From contig CALSQO010000001.1 of assembly GCA_943788495.1 (NCBI GenBank), positions 434,001 through 498,000 of the forward strand: a DNA stretch of 64,000 bases. Direction: 5' to 3'. Under the pieces are notes generated by a model. That model searched no databases. It saw nothing but the letters and a program-made list of their open reading frames with translations, and was not told where the DNA came from. The position numbers and the translations under genes are program-made. The first letter of the stretch is position 1. Every line of letters starts with the position of its first letter. The DNA comes from UA16 sp905478895. GTDB lineage: Bacteria > Bacteroidota > Bacteroidia > Flavobacteriales_D > Sanyastnellaceae. Positions 9,637 through 18,428 of the stretch are shown here, piece by piece.

Positions 9637-10586
9637 ACAAATTGATTCCGATGTGGGGAATGAGCGCTGAAATCCAATGGGTGATTTTTATCATTCTGTG
9701 CATTTTGGTCGCGAGTTCCGTTGCGTGGTTCATTTTGGGCAAGTTGAAACCCTCAAAACTGGCGACGGAGTTGCAGGTGCGGACGCGATCGTGGTGGGTG
9801 ATGTGCGCCTGTTTCATAGTTACTACGCTCGTGCATCCACTCGTCACCTTGCTCGGTTTGATGTACCTCAGCTATGCCTTGCTTCGGGAGATGTATCCGT
9901 TGCTCAATCTGGATGCACGTGAACGAAATACCGTGTTGGTCTGCTATGCCACGGTTCCAATTCAATACGCGTTGGCTTACTTCGGAATGGAAACCCTTTT
10001 TCTAGCGTTCATCCCGGTATTCATGTTTGTCTTCATCCCTTTTCTTCTTGTGGTGCGTGGAGAAACTGAAGGGATTGTTCGTTCGATTTCCTTGATGCCC
10101 TATTCGCTGATTGCTTGGGTGTACGGGATGAGCCATTTGGCATTGTTGTTTCAACTGCCTGAATATCCGGGATTCACTGCAGGGCCGCAGGGCTTGCTAT
10201 TGTACCTGATATTTTTGGTGGGGATGAATGATGTCCTTCAATTTGCTTGGGGAAAGACTTTGGGAAAGCGTCCGGTCCTGCCCACTGTCAGCCCGAACAA
10301 AACGTGGGAGGGATTGATCGGGGGGGTGCTTTCCATTACGCTCATTGCTGTTGCCATGCGATTCTTGACGCCACTCAATATTTGGCAGGCTGCACTCACG
10401 GGTTTTGTCACGGCTGTTGCTGGTTTCATGGGCGATGCGATTGCTTCGGGCATGAAACGGGACATCGGGATTAAGAATTCGGGCCACGCGATTCCAGGGC
10501 ATGGCGGTTACTTGGATCGGCTGGATGGATTTTCAGCCGCCGCCGCTCCGTTTTTTCACTTGATCTTTTTCTTCTGCTACCATTGA
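9633..10586 (+). CDS. cdsA: Phosphatidate cytidylyltransferase-like (CdsA family)
   Basis: About 317-residue polytopic membrane protein. The C-terminal CdsA signature is clear: GDAIASGMKRDIGIKNSGHAIPGHGGYLDRLDG, carrying the K-R-x4-K and PGHGG-x3-DR-D residues used to make CDP-diacylglycerol from phosphatidic acid and CTP. A second conserved block, LPTVSPNKTWEGLIGG, is also present. The ATG at 9633 overlaps the preceding stop (ATGA), giving translational coupling, and is preferred over an upstream in-frame start at 9585. It is divergent from housekeeping CdsA at the N-terminus, so it may be a second, operon-specific copy. Confidence 0.92.
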   Translation: MNKLIPMWGMSAEIQWVIFIILCILVASSVAWFILGKLKPSKLATELQVRTRSWWVMCACFIVTTLVHPLVTLLGLMYLSYALLREMYPLLNLDARERNTVLVCYATVPIQYALAYFGMETLFLAFIPVFMFVFIPFLLVVRGETEGIVRSISLMPYSLIAWVYGMSHLALLFQLPEYPGFTAGPQGLLLYLIFLVGMNDVLQFAWGKTLGKRPVLPTVSPNKTWEGLIGGVLSITLIAVAMRFLTPLNIWQAALTGFVTAVAGFMGDAIASGMKRDIGIKNSGHAIPGHGGYLDRLDGFSAAAAPFFHLIFFFCYH

Positions 10587-10599
10587 ATGGGGAAGTGCG

Positions 10600-11307
10600 A
10601 TGAAGAAGATGTTGAAATCACACAAACACAGCGCTCTCAGCCTTCCCGCGTCCGCCTCTTGGAGGCGCCGAGCAATGCTCATTTTTCTGTACAAGTTCTT
10701 CTGGCGTGCGGTCTTGGGTGTGGTGATCGGACTGCGTTATCTCGGGGTGAAGAGCGATGTCCCGGACGGCCCCGTGATTTACATCGCCAACCACAATAGC
10801 CATTTGGATGCCATTTCCATGATGACGGTGGTGCCGCGCCATCGGCTTCACTTGACGCATTCCGTGGCAGCGCAGGATTTCTTCGGAAATTCGTTTTTCC
10901 GCAAATGGTCCATGGAAAACCTAGTGAATGCCGTTCTAATCTCACGCAAGAAAGGTGCCAACGATGTTGATCCGATCGAGTTTTTGGACGCCTTGCTCCG
11001 AGCCGGACGCAGCCTGATTCTATTTCCGGAGGGCACGCGCGGTGTGCCCGGCTCAATGGGCGATTTTAAGCGCGGTGTGGGCCATTTGGCTTCCCGCCAC
11101 CCCGGGATTCCAGTCATTCCCATTTACCTCGATGGTTTGTACCGCAACCTTCCCAAGGGCCGGGCAATGATTGTTCCTTTTGGAGGCAATCTCATCATGG
11201 GGGAGCCGATGATTTTCTCGGATGAAGACGTGGATCAAATCACTTCCCAAACGCAGAAGGCCATCGAGACCATGGCGCAACAATTGCGGGATTCCAATCG
11301 AATCTAA
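10600..11307 (+). CDS. 1-acyl-glycerol-3-phosphate acyltransferase (PlsC family)
   Basis: 235-residue membrane-associated acyltransferase. Motif I is NHNSHLD (HX4D catalytic pair), motif III is FPEGTRGVPG, and the downstream motif IPVIPIYLDG is present. It would acylate lysophosphatidic acid, or a similar lysolipid, giving the substrate of the CdsA-like enzyme encoded 13 bases upstream. Together the operon could run acylation, CDP activation and head-group transfer. The ATG at 10600 is the first plausible start after the cdsA stop; ATG 10675 is an alternative. Confidence 0.9.
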   Translation: MKKMLKSHKHSALSLPASASWRRRAMLIFLYKFFWRAVLGVVIGLRYLGVKSDVPDGPVIYIANHNSHLDAISMMTVVPRHRLHLTHSVAAQDFFGNSFFRKWSMENLVNAVLISRKKGANDVDPIEFLDALLRAGRSLILFPEGTRGVPGSMGDFKRGVGHLASRHPGIPVIPIYLDGLYRNLPKGRAMIVPFGGNLIMGEPMIFSDEDVDQITSQTQKAIETMAQQLRDSNRI

Positions 11308-11424
11308 CCACTCGTTTTGCCTTCGCATCGTCGGCTCGCTCCTCCCGTACTCTTTCGAATCGACTACATTTGACCGAAACGAACCCATCCATACATGTGT
11401 GATTTCCGTTTTTTGAATCGTCCC

Positions 11425-13884
11425 ATGAATCTGTTCTTGTTGCTGCTAATGGGCCTTGTGGGAGGCTCCGTTTTTGCCCAATCTGCTGCTGTAACAGGTA
11501 CCGTTCTTGATGCGGAATTTAAATATCCTTTGCCGAGTGCTTATGTGTCAATCAGCACGGTGGATGGGCTGATGACTTCGACGGATATGGACGGAAGATT
11601 TGCGTTTGACGCGGTGCCCATTGGCCGCCACGTTATTACGGTGAGCTTTATGGGCTACGAATCCAGGACACTCGATGGAATTGTCGTCACCAGTGGACGT
11701 CCAGTGGTCCTGGAAGTGCAAATGAGTGAAAGTGTCGTTGCCATCGAAGCAGCGGAGGTGACGGCGACTCAATCGGGTGAAGTGATGAATGAAATGGCCA
11801 CCGTGAGCGCACGGGCCTTCACGGTAGAAGAAACCGATCGTTACGCCGGATCTCGGGGCGATCCTGCCCGAATGGCCAGCAACTTTGCTGGGGTACAGGG
11901 AGCCGATGATAGCCGAAATGATATCGTGGTCAGGGGCAACAGTCCCAGTGGCGTATTGTGGCGCATCGAAGGTGTTGATTTGCCCAATCCCAATCACTTT
12001 TCCGTGCCCGGCACAGGCGGTGGTCCGGTGGCCATCGTCAACAACAAGACCCTTGCGAATTCGGATTTCTTCACAGCGGCATTTCCCGCTGAATTTGGAA
12101 ACAGCACTGCCGCTGTATTCGACTTGAAATTGCGCAACGGTAACCAGGACCATTGGCACGGTAGTGCTCAACTCGGATTTCTAGGCACAGAAGTTCTCGC
12201 GGAAGGGCCACTGAACCGCGACAAGCGCTCGAGCCTGTTGGTGAATTATCGGTATTCGACCGCATCCATTTTCTCTGCGGTGGGCATTGACATCGGCACC
12301 AGTGCCGTGCCCAAATACCAGGACGGAAGTTTCAAGCTGTTCACTCCCACCAAGGGTGGCGGTTCCTTGTCATTTTGGGGGATTGGCGGAAACAGCAGCG
12401 TTGACATTGTAATATCCGATCAGTTGGCGCCTGAGCGCAATATCTATGGAGACAACGACCGCGACCAATACTTCCGCACAGGCATGGGAATGGTGGGAGT
12501 GACTCAAACCCAACCGGTCAATAACAATATGTACATCAAATCCACACTGGCCGTGAGCCGCGACCGGCAGGACAGTGATCATGATTACGTTACGCGAGAT
12601 TTGGTCCAAGATCTCTATCAAAATGTAAATACCAGTCCTTTGATGTCTTACGGTTTCGTCAAAGACCGGGTGTCGCTTGCCGTGCATGCCAATCGAAAGT
12701 TGACAACCGAAAAAGGCACAGCGACCCTTCGCTTTGGGGTGAATGCCGATGCCATGATGTGGTCCTTCCAAGACAGCATGCGTTCCTTCATTTCGGTGCC
12801 AGATTCGATCGGTCCGGATTCATTGGGCGATTGGAACCGACGCTGGGATGCCGAGATGAACAGTGCTTTGATTCAACCCTTTGTTCAATTGAAGCGCCGT
12901 CCAAATGATGCGTTGACGTGGACGGCGGGGGTGCACGCGATGATGGACACGCGCAGCGGTGCAGCCTCTTGGTTTGAGCCTAGGTTGGGCATGCAATGGA
13001 TTTCCAAAGGCGGAACCGTGTGGTCTGCAGGCTCGGGATTGCACAGCCAATTGCAATCTTCTTATCTCTACGCTTCGGCTACGAACACAACGTCGTCTGG
13101 ACCGCTGAACATGCCCAATCAGAATTTGGGATTCACACGCAGTGTGCACAATGTCATCGGCATGACCCAACGATTGACCGATCTCTGGACGTTGAAATTA
13201 GAAGCCTATCACCAGCATTTGTTTGATATTCCGGTTGCTGACTTGAATACGGAATGGGGCCGAAACAATGGCAGCTATTCGTTGATCAACGCCGGAGGTG
13301 GATTCTCTCGTTTGTTCCCTGATACCCTGGTGAATGATGGCACTGGAAGAAACGTAGGAGTGGAGATGACCTTGAGTCGCGCCTTCCGAGAAGGATGGTT
13401 TGTTTTGCTCACCGCGAGCGTATTCGATGCCAAGTACAAAGGGGCAGATGATGAACCCCGAAATACAGACTTCAATGGGAAATACGCGTGGAATTTCTTA
13501 GCGAGCAAGGAGTGGCGCTTGTCTCAAACGTTTGCCCTTGTCACTGGCCTCAAGGCCACAATGGCTGGCGGCCGCTGGTACGGACCTGTTGACGAAGATG
13601 CCTCACAGGCGCAGCGTGAAATCATCTATGTGGATGCCGATCGCAATACCGAGCAGTTTGACGATTATTTCCGCTTGGATCTCAAAACAAACCTCACGTG
13701 GAACCGGCCCGAAACGACCCACGAGTTGGGCATTGATTTCGTGAACATTTTGAATACGGAGAACATCCTGAAGCTTACCTACGCTCCGGATGAAATGGAC
13801 ATCAACGATCCGAATTACAGCTCAGTAAGAGAAGAATACCAATTGGGCTTCCTGCCTATTTTCTTCTATCGAGTGGATTTCTGA
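11425..13884 (+). CDS. TonB-dependent outer membrane receptor
   Basis: About 819 residues. A signal peptide (MNLFLLLLMGLVGGSVFAQ) precedes a carboxypeptidase-regulatory-like domain (AVTGTVLDAEFKYPLPSAYV ... VSFMGYESRTLDGI). The plug domain contains NDIVVRGNSPSGVLWRIEGVDLPNPNHF, and a 22-strand-type beta barrel with alternating aromatic strands runs to the C-terminal FLPIFFYRVDF. It is an outer membrane energised transporter; the substrate is unknown. It is not paired with a SusD gene. The ATG at 11425 is chosen because it begins the signal peptide; an in-frame upstream start exists at 11395. Confidence 0.9.
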   Translation: MNLFLLLLMGLVGGSVFAQSAAVTGTVLDAEFKYPLPSAYVSISTVDGLMTSTDMDGRFAFDAVPIGRHVITVSFMGYESRTLDGIVVTSGRPVVLEVQMSESVVAIEAAEVTATQSGEVMNEMATVSARAFTVEETDRYAGSRGDPARMASNFAGVQGADDSRNDIVVRGNSPSGVLWRIEGVDLPNPNHFSVPGTGGGPVAIVNNKTLANSDFFTAAFPAEFGNSTAAVFDLKLRNGNQDHWHGSAQLGFLGTEVLAEGPLNRDKRSSLLVNYRYSTASIFSAVGIDIGTSAVPKYQDGSFKLFTPTKGGGSLSFWGIGGNSSVDIVISDQLAPERNIYGDNDRDQYFRTGMGMVGVTQTQPVNNNMYIKSTLAVSRDRQDSDHDYVTRDLVQDLYQNVNTSPLMSYGFVKDRVSLAVHANRKLTTEKGTATLRFGVNADAMMWSFQDSMRSFISVPDSIGPDSLGDWNRRWDAEMNSALIQPFVQLKRRPNDALTWTAGVHAMMDTRSGAASWFEPRLGMQWISKGGTVWSAGSGLHSQLQSSYLYASATNTTSSGPLNMPNQNLGFTRSVHNVIGMTQRLTDLWTLKLEAYHQHLFDIPVADLNTEWGRNNGSYSLINAGGGFSRLFPDTLVNDGTGRNVGVEMTLSRAFREGWFVLLTASVFDAKYKGADDEPRNTDFNGKYAWNFLASKEWRLSQTFALVTGLKATMAGGRWYGPVDEDASQAQREIIYVDADRNTEQFDDYFRLDLKTNLTWNRPETTHELGIDFVNILNTENILKLTYAPDEMDINDPNYSSVREEYQLGFLPIFFYRVDF

Positions 13885-13902
13885 GTTTGGACGGCTTAAG
13901 CT

Positions 13903-14466
13903 TTACTCAAACGTCACCGATGCGACCTCCAGCTCAAACGGCTGCGCAGTGCCATCGTACTTCATGAGGCCAAATCGGATGACCTCGCTGAGCTCCGTGG
14001 CGGGATTTACTTTTCCAATGACGCCTCGTCGGGGTTCTTCCCAGACGAATTTTTTCAAAGGGATGACCACATCACTCCACGCTTCGCTCACGTCAAAGTT
14101 GGTTTGAGCGTTGGGCAGGTACCAAGCCTTTTGCGTGTCAAATACAATTCGGAACGGGCCGCCTGTGCCTTTGCAGCGGATGCGCACCGTGTCGAATTCC
14201 GTCAGGTCGAACGATTTCCACGGGCTTCGAATGGAACTAAAACCACCGTTGTTTTCCAAACGCGTGTGGCCGTGCCAACGAAATCCTTCGTCTTTCCATT
14301 GCACGCTGCCCTCTGAGACACCGCCCATGACGTCGTCGTTTTGAATGGTCCATGTACCTGTGGCATTGCCGTCGGCTTTGAAATCAAATTCAAGCAAGGA
14401 ACTGAGAATGGAACTGACCATGATGAAAAGCAGTGTAGGGAATGACATACCCATAAAACACAACAA
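13903..14466 (-). CDS. CIA30 family protein
   Basis: 187 residues with an N-terminal hydrophobic segment. The rest fits the CIA30/NDUFAF1-like beta-sandwich: FDFKADGNATGTWTIQNDDVMGGVSEGSV, then WHGHTRLENNGGFSSIRSPW, IRCKGTGGPFRIVF and VIRFGLMKYDGTAQPFELEV. Bacterial members are of unknown function, although the name derives from a complex I assembly factor. An alternative start lies four codons in. It is convergent with the TonB receptor and divergent from the deacetylase gene. Confidence 0.88.
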   Translation of the reverse strand: MLCFMGMSFPTLLFIMVSSILSSLLEFDFKADGNATGTWTIQNDDVMGGVSEGSVQWKDEGFRWHGHTRLENNGGFSSIRSPWKSFDLTEFDTVRIRCKGTGGPFRIVFDTQKAWYLPNAQTNFDVSEAWSDVVIPLKKFVWEEPRRGVIGKVNPATELSEVIRFGLMKYDGTAQPFELEVASVTFE

Positions 14467-14545
14467 AAACGCACAGGTTCATTCATGGACTTGATCCGGT
14501 GCTTAATCCTGCGAACTTTTGCGCAAACGATGAGGTTGAAACCAC

Positions 14546-15448
14546 ATGATCCGTGTTGCTTGGAATGAACAATATGCCCATCCATTGCCCGAAAACCATC
14601 GGTTTCCAATGGAAAAGTACCAGCTGGTACCTGAGCAATTGGAGCATGAGGGGACGGTTGAATCCGAGGCATTTTTCTCACCGGAACCCCTCACGGATGC
14701 GCAAATTTTGTCGGTCCATGATTCGCACTACTGGCAAAGGCTCAAAGGACTTGAGCTGAGTCGACAGGAGGAACGGCGCACGGGTTTCCCCCATTCGAAT
14801 GCATTGATTGAACGCGAAGTGATGATCATGGGCGGCACATTGCAATGCGCTCGGTATGCAATGGAACACGGTGTAGCGCTCAATGTCGCCGGCGGCACGC
14901 ACCACGCCTATGCAGACCGAGGAGAAGGCTTTTGTCTGCTTAATGATTTGGCATTGGCGGCGCAAATTTTGATCGATGAAGGAGCCATTGGTCGGGCCTT
15001 GGTCGTGGACTTGGATGTCCACCAAGGCAATGGAACGGCCAAAATTTTCGATGGTCGTCCGGAGGTTTTCACGTTCTCAATGCACGGAGCCAGCAATTAT
15101 CCGATGCACAAGGAAAAGAGTGATCTTGATGTCCCACTTGAAGACGGAATGGATGATCGGAACTATCTCAAATTGCTGCGCGAGTGCTTGCCACGGGTCA
15201 TGGACCGGTCGGAACCAGACTTGGTGCTGTACCAATGCGGCGTCGACATTCTCGAAACAGACAAGCTTGGACGCCTCGGGGTGACCGAGGCGGGATGCCG
15301 GGAACGCGACCGACTTGTGTTTGATGCGTGCCACCAGAATGACGTTCCCGTGGTTTGCGCCATGGGCGGGGGGTATTCCCCAGAGATTTGGAACATCGTG
15401 GAAGCGCATTGCCACACCTTTCGATTGGCAGCGGAGTTTTGGGGGTGA
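14546..15448 (+). CDS. Histone deacetylase superfamily amidohydrolase
   Basis: 300-residue cytoplasmic zinc hydrolase of the class II HDAC/acetylpolyamine amidohydrolase group. The catalytic His pair is at residues 119-120 (AGGTHHAYADRGEGFC), and the zinc and charge-relay residues are D155, D157 and H159 (VVDLDVHQGNGT). Further down are YQCGVDIL and the glycine-rich AMGGGYSPEI. The typical bacterial length is about 300. Likely substrates are acetylated polyamines or small amides, or acetyl-lysine; the sequence does not decide. It has its own upstream region of about 80 bases shared divergently with the CIA30 gene. Confidence 0.92.
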   Translation: MIRVAWNEQYAHPLPENHRFPMEKYQLVPEQLEHEGTVESEAFFSPEPLTDAQILSVHDSHYWQRLKGLELSRQEERRTGFPHSNALIEREVMIMGGTLQCARYAMEHGVALNVAGGTHHAYADRGEGFCLLNDLALAAQILIDEGAIGRALVVDLDVHQGNGTAKIFDGRPEVFTFSMHGASNYPMHKEKSDLDVPLEDGMDDRNYLKLLRECLPRVMDRSEPDLVLYQCGVDILETDKLGRLGVTEAGCRERDRLVFDACHQNDVPVVCAMGGGYSPEIWNIVEAHCHTFRLAAEFWG

Positions 15449-15478
15449 ATCTGCCTTAATTTGGGAGAAATCTCACCA

Positions 15479-15835
15479 ATGTCAGACTTCCCACCTTGTC
15501 CCGAATGCAGGTCTACTTTTTCTTATCACGATGGCACGTTGTTGAATTGTCCTGAGTGCGGTCACGCATGGAATGAGGAGGAGACTGCAGAGGCAAAAGC
15601 AGACGAGGATGCAACGGATGAAGATGCTGTAAAAGACATAAATGGCAAGGTCTTGGTCAATGGTGATACCGTCGTGGTGGTCAAAGACTTGCCCGTGAAA
15701 GGAGCTCCCAAACCAGTGAAAGCGGGTACCAAAGTCAAAAACATCCGCATCGTTGACGGCGAGCACAACATCGCGTGCAAGATTGATGGCTTTGGCGCAA
15801 TGGGCCTCAAGTCGGAGTTTGTGAAAAAGGCTTGA
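15479..15835 (+). CDS. yjdM: Zinc ribbon protein YjdM (PhnA)
   Basis: 118-residue protein. An N-terminal zinc ribbon, CPECRSTFSYHDGTLLNCPEC, is followed by an acidic linker and the C-terminal KOW-like PhnA domain (DINGKVLVNGDTVVVVKDLPVKG ... IDGFGAMGLKSEFVKKA). The family was once called alkylphosphonate utilisation protein, but its role is not established. The ATG at 15479 is preferred over a TTG 18 bases upstream because the family starts with a short lead before CPEC. It follows the deacetylase gene by 30 bases. Confidence 0.93.
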   Translation: MSDFPPCPECRSTFSYHDGTLLNCPECGHAWNEEETAEAKADEDATDEDAVKDINGKVLVNGDTVVVVKDLPVKGAPKPVKAGTKVKNIRIVDGEHNIACKIDGFGAMGLKSEFVKKA

Positions 15836-15941
15836 GTGCCGTTGGAGCAGAACTCCTGTCAGAAACTTTCAATCTCAAGGTTTCCATTTTCTTTTGGGTC
15901 GAATACCTTTGCGTCTCATCATGAGCAAACTGCATAAGGCA

Positions 15942-16640
15942 ATGAACCGAACGAACTTCTTCCCCTTTCTGATGGTCGCCTTAGCGCCCTTTTTCATTTG
16001 GGCGTGCAGCAGCAGCCAATCGATAGCGAAGCAAGGACCTCAGCGCATTCTGATCGAAACTTCACTGGGTGAATTGATTGTGGAGTTGAGCGATTCCACA
16101 CCGGGACACCGGGACAACTTTGTCAAGTTGGTTGATGAAGGGTTTTACGATGGACTCCTATTTCATAGGGTGATCCAAGGCTTTATGGTGCAGGGCGGTG
16201 ATCCCGGCAGCCGCGGAGCCAAATCTGGGAAACGATTGGGTTCAGGAGGTCCGGGCTACACATTGGACGCTGAAATCCGGGCGGATCACTTGCACACGAA
16301 AGGGGCTTTGTCAGCCGCCCGGCAGGGGGACAATGTAAATCCGGCTAAAAAGTCTTCGGGCAGCCAGTTTTATCTGGTACAAGGAAAACCGCAAAATGCG
16401 GGACAGCTGCGCAAGACACAACGGAAGATTCAATCGAAAAACCCTGATTTCGCCTATTCAGAGGAGCAACTTGAAGCGTATGCTGCACAAGGCGGAACTC
16501 CTTTCCTGGACATGGAATACACCGTTTTTGGTTATGTCGTCGCGGGCCTGGACATCATTGATTCAATTGCAGCTGTTGAGACTGCACGAGGCGATCGACC
16601 GATTGAAGATGTGACGATGAAGATGCGTGTGATCCGGTGA
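15942..16640 (+). CDS. Peptidyl-prolyl cis-trans isomerase, cyclophilin type, lipoprotein
   Basis: About 232 residues. The lipoprotein signal peptide has lipobox WAC (PFFIWACSSS). The cyclophilin domain shows GELIVELSDSTPGHRDNFVKL, FYDGLLFHRVIQGFMVQGGDP (with the catalytic arginine in FHRVI) and SSGSQFYLVQGKPQ. A charged insertion follows (about residues 170-195), as in other Bacteroidota periplasmic cyclophilins, and the C-terminal block is FLDMEYTVFGYVVAGLDIIDSI. It probably folds envelope proteins. An ATG at 15921 is an alternative start; 15942 gives the better signal peptide. Confidence 0.92.
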   Translation: MNRTNFFPFLMVALAPFFIWACSSSQSIAKQGPQRILIETSLGELIVELSDSTPGHRDNFVKLVDEGFYDGLLFHRVIQGFMVQGGDPGSRGAKSGKRLGSGGPGYTLDAEIRADHLHTKGALSAARQGDNVNPAKKSSGSQFYLVQGKPQNAGQLRKTQRKIQSKNPDFAYSEEQLEAYAAQGGTPFLDMEYTVFGYVVAGLDIIDSIAAVETARGDRPIEDVTMKMRVIR

Positions 16641-16674
16641 GTGCGCTCAGCTTATCACTGCAATAACGTGCTTC

Positions 16675-18006
16675 TTATTGGATGACCAAGGTCCTTCGCT
16701 GAGGCGCCTTGGACTCCTCTAAAACGATGAGGATATATGGTCCTGGACTGAACGCTGACGCATCAATGCGAAGCATCTGATCGGTTGATTCTACGTCCAT
16801 CAATTCCCTGCCGCTGATGTCAATGAGTAAGACACGCGCAGCATTTTCCAGTCCTTCAATTTGCAATAGATCCTGTGCGGGGTTGGGATAAATCTTCAAG
16901 TTGGAGGGAGCTTCGATGAAGCCGTTGGAAACAATCTCGTTGTTCTGATTTCCGCCTGTGAGAGCCAATGATGGTCCGTCATCAAGCGGCGTATCGTCGT
17001 CGTCCGTGCCGTCGTCGTCCGTGCCGTCGTCGTCCGTGCCGTCGTCGTCCGTGCCGTCATCGTCCGTGCCGTCATCGTCCGTTCCGTCGTCGTCCGTGCC
17101 GTCGTCGTCCGTGCCGTCGTCGTCCGTGCCGTCGTCGTCCGTGCCGTCGTCGTCCGTGCCGTCGTCGTCCGTGCCGTCGTCGTCCGTGCCGTCGTCGTCC
17201 GTGCCGTCGTCGTCCGTGCCGTCGTCGTCCGTGTCGTCATCCTCGTCCGTGCCGTCGTCGGGTGTCCAATCAATGGTGCATGCATCGGACTCCAAACGCC
17301 ATTCATTCAGTGCCGTCACGTTGGTGGCATCCATGAAGAATGAGTTTACCCAGTCACCGCGGAGTGCTACAGTGCCGTCGCAATTGATGGCAACCAATCC
17401 AAATGGCCTCTGGAAGAAATTGTTGTACACCGCATTGTTCGGGTTGTCGGCGTACATGGTGAACGGGAAATCGTGCTCAGGGGAATCTTCCCATCCTCGC
17501 ACCGCCCAACGCCGATCCACATAGAATGGAGGCTGGACCACTGTGGTATCATTGCTTACCGTGGGAGGGCAATTGCTCGGGCAATTCCCGTCCGTCGGGT
17601 GCGCCTCTACCCCGTATATGAAAATCCAGTTGTAGTCATTGATATGCTCTTCGAGGTAATTCCGCGCAGCCACATATTGCTGGCCGTTATTGTCGGGCTC
17701 GAAAGTGCCTCGGAAACGCAAGCATGAGACGGACCCATTGATCAAGACAACGGGCTTTTCTCCGCTCAATTCCGTGTACAGATTCAAGGGGTTGCCGTCA
17801 AAATCGTAAACAGTGAAATCAAAAACGGTGTCGCCGGTAAGGTAGCCTCCGCTCATGTCGAGTAGCTCACCGTAGTAGATGATGTCATCCACTGCTGCTG
17901 AATCTTCAGGACATGTGTCTTCTCCAAAAGTGCCGTATTGGGCGACGCATTGTTGAGTTCCGGTCAGAGCAATGGCGATTAACAAACACGAATAAATGAT
18001 GCGCAT
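16675..18006 (-). CDS. Secreted deiodinase-like thioredoxin-fold protein with DDGTD repeat and T9SS tail
   Basis: 443 residues. A signal peptide is followed by a domain of about 230 residues that resembles iodothyronine deiodinases and their thioredoxin-fold relatives: PVVLINGSVSCLRFRGTF and YNWIFIYGVEAHPTDGNCP, where EAHPTDG is the deiodinase landmark. A single cysteine in GSVSC occupies roughly the place of the catalytic selenocysteine or cysteine. Next comes a low-complexity acidic spacer of about 16 DDGTD units (encoded by 16996-17235), then a T9SS type A domain (LKIYPNPAQDLLQIEG ... VLLIDISGRELMDVE). Activity is unproven: it may be a peroxiredoxin-like enzyme. The spacer would bind calcium or hold the domain off the surface. 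Confidence 0.8.
   Translation of the reverse strand: MRIIYSCLLIAIALTGTQQCVAQYGTFGEDTCPEDSAAVDDIIYYGELLDMSGGYLTGDTVFDFTVYDFDGNPLNLYTELSGEKPVVLINGSVSCLRFRGTFEPDNNGQQYVAARNYLEEHINDYNWIFIYGVEAHPTDGNCPSNCPPTVSNDTTVVQPPFYVDRRWAVRGWEDSPEHDFPFTMYADNPNNAVYNNFFQRPFGLVAINCDGTVALRGDWVNSFFMDATNVTALNEWRLESDACTIDWTPDDGTDEDDDTDDDGTDDDGTDDDGTDDDGTDDDGTDDDGTDDDGTDDDGTDDDGTDDDGTDDDGTDDDGTDDDGTDDDGTDDDGTDDDDTPLDDGPSLALTGGNQNNEIVSNGFIEAPSNLKIYPNPAQDLLQIEGLENAARVLLIDISGRELMDVESTDQMLRIDASAFSPGPYILIVLEESKAPQRRTLVIQ
16996..17235. repeat. 15-base coding minisatellite, about 16 copies
   Basis: Tandem array with unit GTCGTCGTCCGTGCC on the plus strand, encoding T-D-D-D-G in the minus-strand gene. Fifteen units run from 16996 to 17220 with only a few substitutions (GTCATCGTCC twice, GTTCC once); a sixteenth, slightly diverged unit runs to 17235. 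The near identity of the copies implies recent expansion by slippage or unequal recombination. The unit length is a multiple of three, so copy-number changes keep the reading frame. Confidence 0.95.
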
Positions 18007-18103
18007 GGTTTCTTGTCTTGCCTTAAAAAGACAAATACAATCGGAAAAGGTTCAAAACCAGTACTTCAGTCACTGTAAGGCGGCGGCAGTGACTCTAGAA
18101 GGG

Positions 18104-18388
18104 TCACTGAATACAGGGCAAAACGAGAATTTGTTGGACCCGATTTATGGACATGGCCGCAATGGCTTCGCCGGCTTCCTCGTCGTTGTTGTACCGTTCC
18201 ATAACGATTTCCAAGGAGCACTGGCAATAATCTTTCGCTTGGCTTTGAGCCATTTTGACGCCTGCTTGTTTCTGGCAACTTGACAACCATCCGGTTTTGA
18301 ATTCCTCCGAAAAGTCCTTGCCCGCGTCTGCGCACGAACTGCCAAAAAGAACGAGCACAAGTCCCATGCAAAGAAAAGGAGTCTTCAT
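18104..18388 (-). CDS. Small cysteine-containing lipoprotein
   Basis: 94 residues with a lipoprotein signal peptide (MKTPFLCMGLVLVLFGSSC, lipobox GSSC). The mature part has four further cysteines, two of them in DYCQCSLEIVMERY, and is otherwise helical and charged. The pattern recalls small Bacteroidota lipoproteins with a C-x27-C-x-C-type helical hairpin, but I do not recognise a named family. The start is chosen at 18388 because upstream in-frame sequence has no coding character. It lies between two T9SS-type secreted protein genes on the same strand. Confidence 0.7.
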   Translation of the reverse strand: MKTPFLCMGLVLVLFGSSCADAGKDFSEEFKTGWLSSCQKQAGVKMAQSQAKDYCQCSLEIVMERYNNDEEAGEAIAAMSINRVQQILVLPCIQ

Positions 18389-18428
18389 GGTTTCCAATGG
18401 TTGATGGCTTTTGAAAAGGCGCAATGTA

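Noticed and set aside
16996..17235. Array of short regular repeats as a CRISPR
   Set aside because: The units are contiguous 15-mers without spacers and are in frame within a coding sequence.
16958..17524. Long open frames on the plus strand rich in serine-proline-valine or arginine
   Set aside because: They are by-products of the 15-base repeat, which is open in several frames; the minus-strand frame has the signal peptide and T9SS domain.
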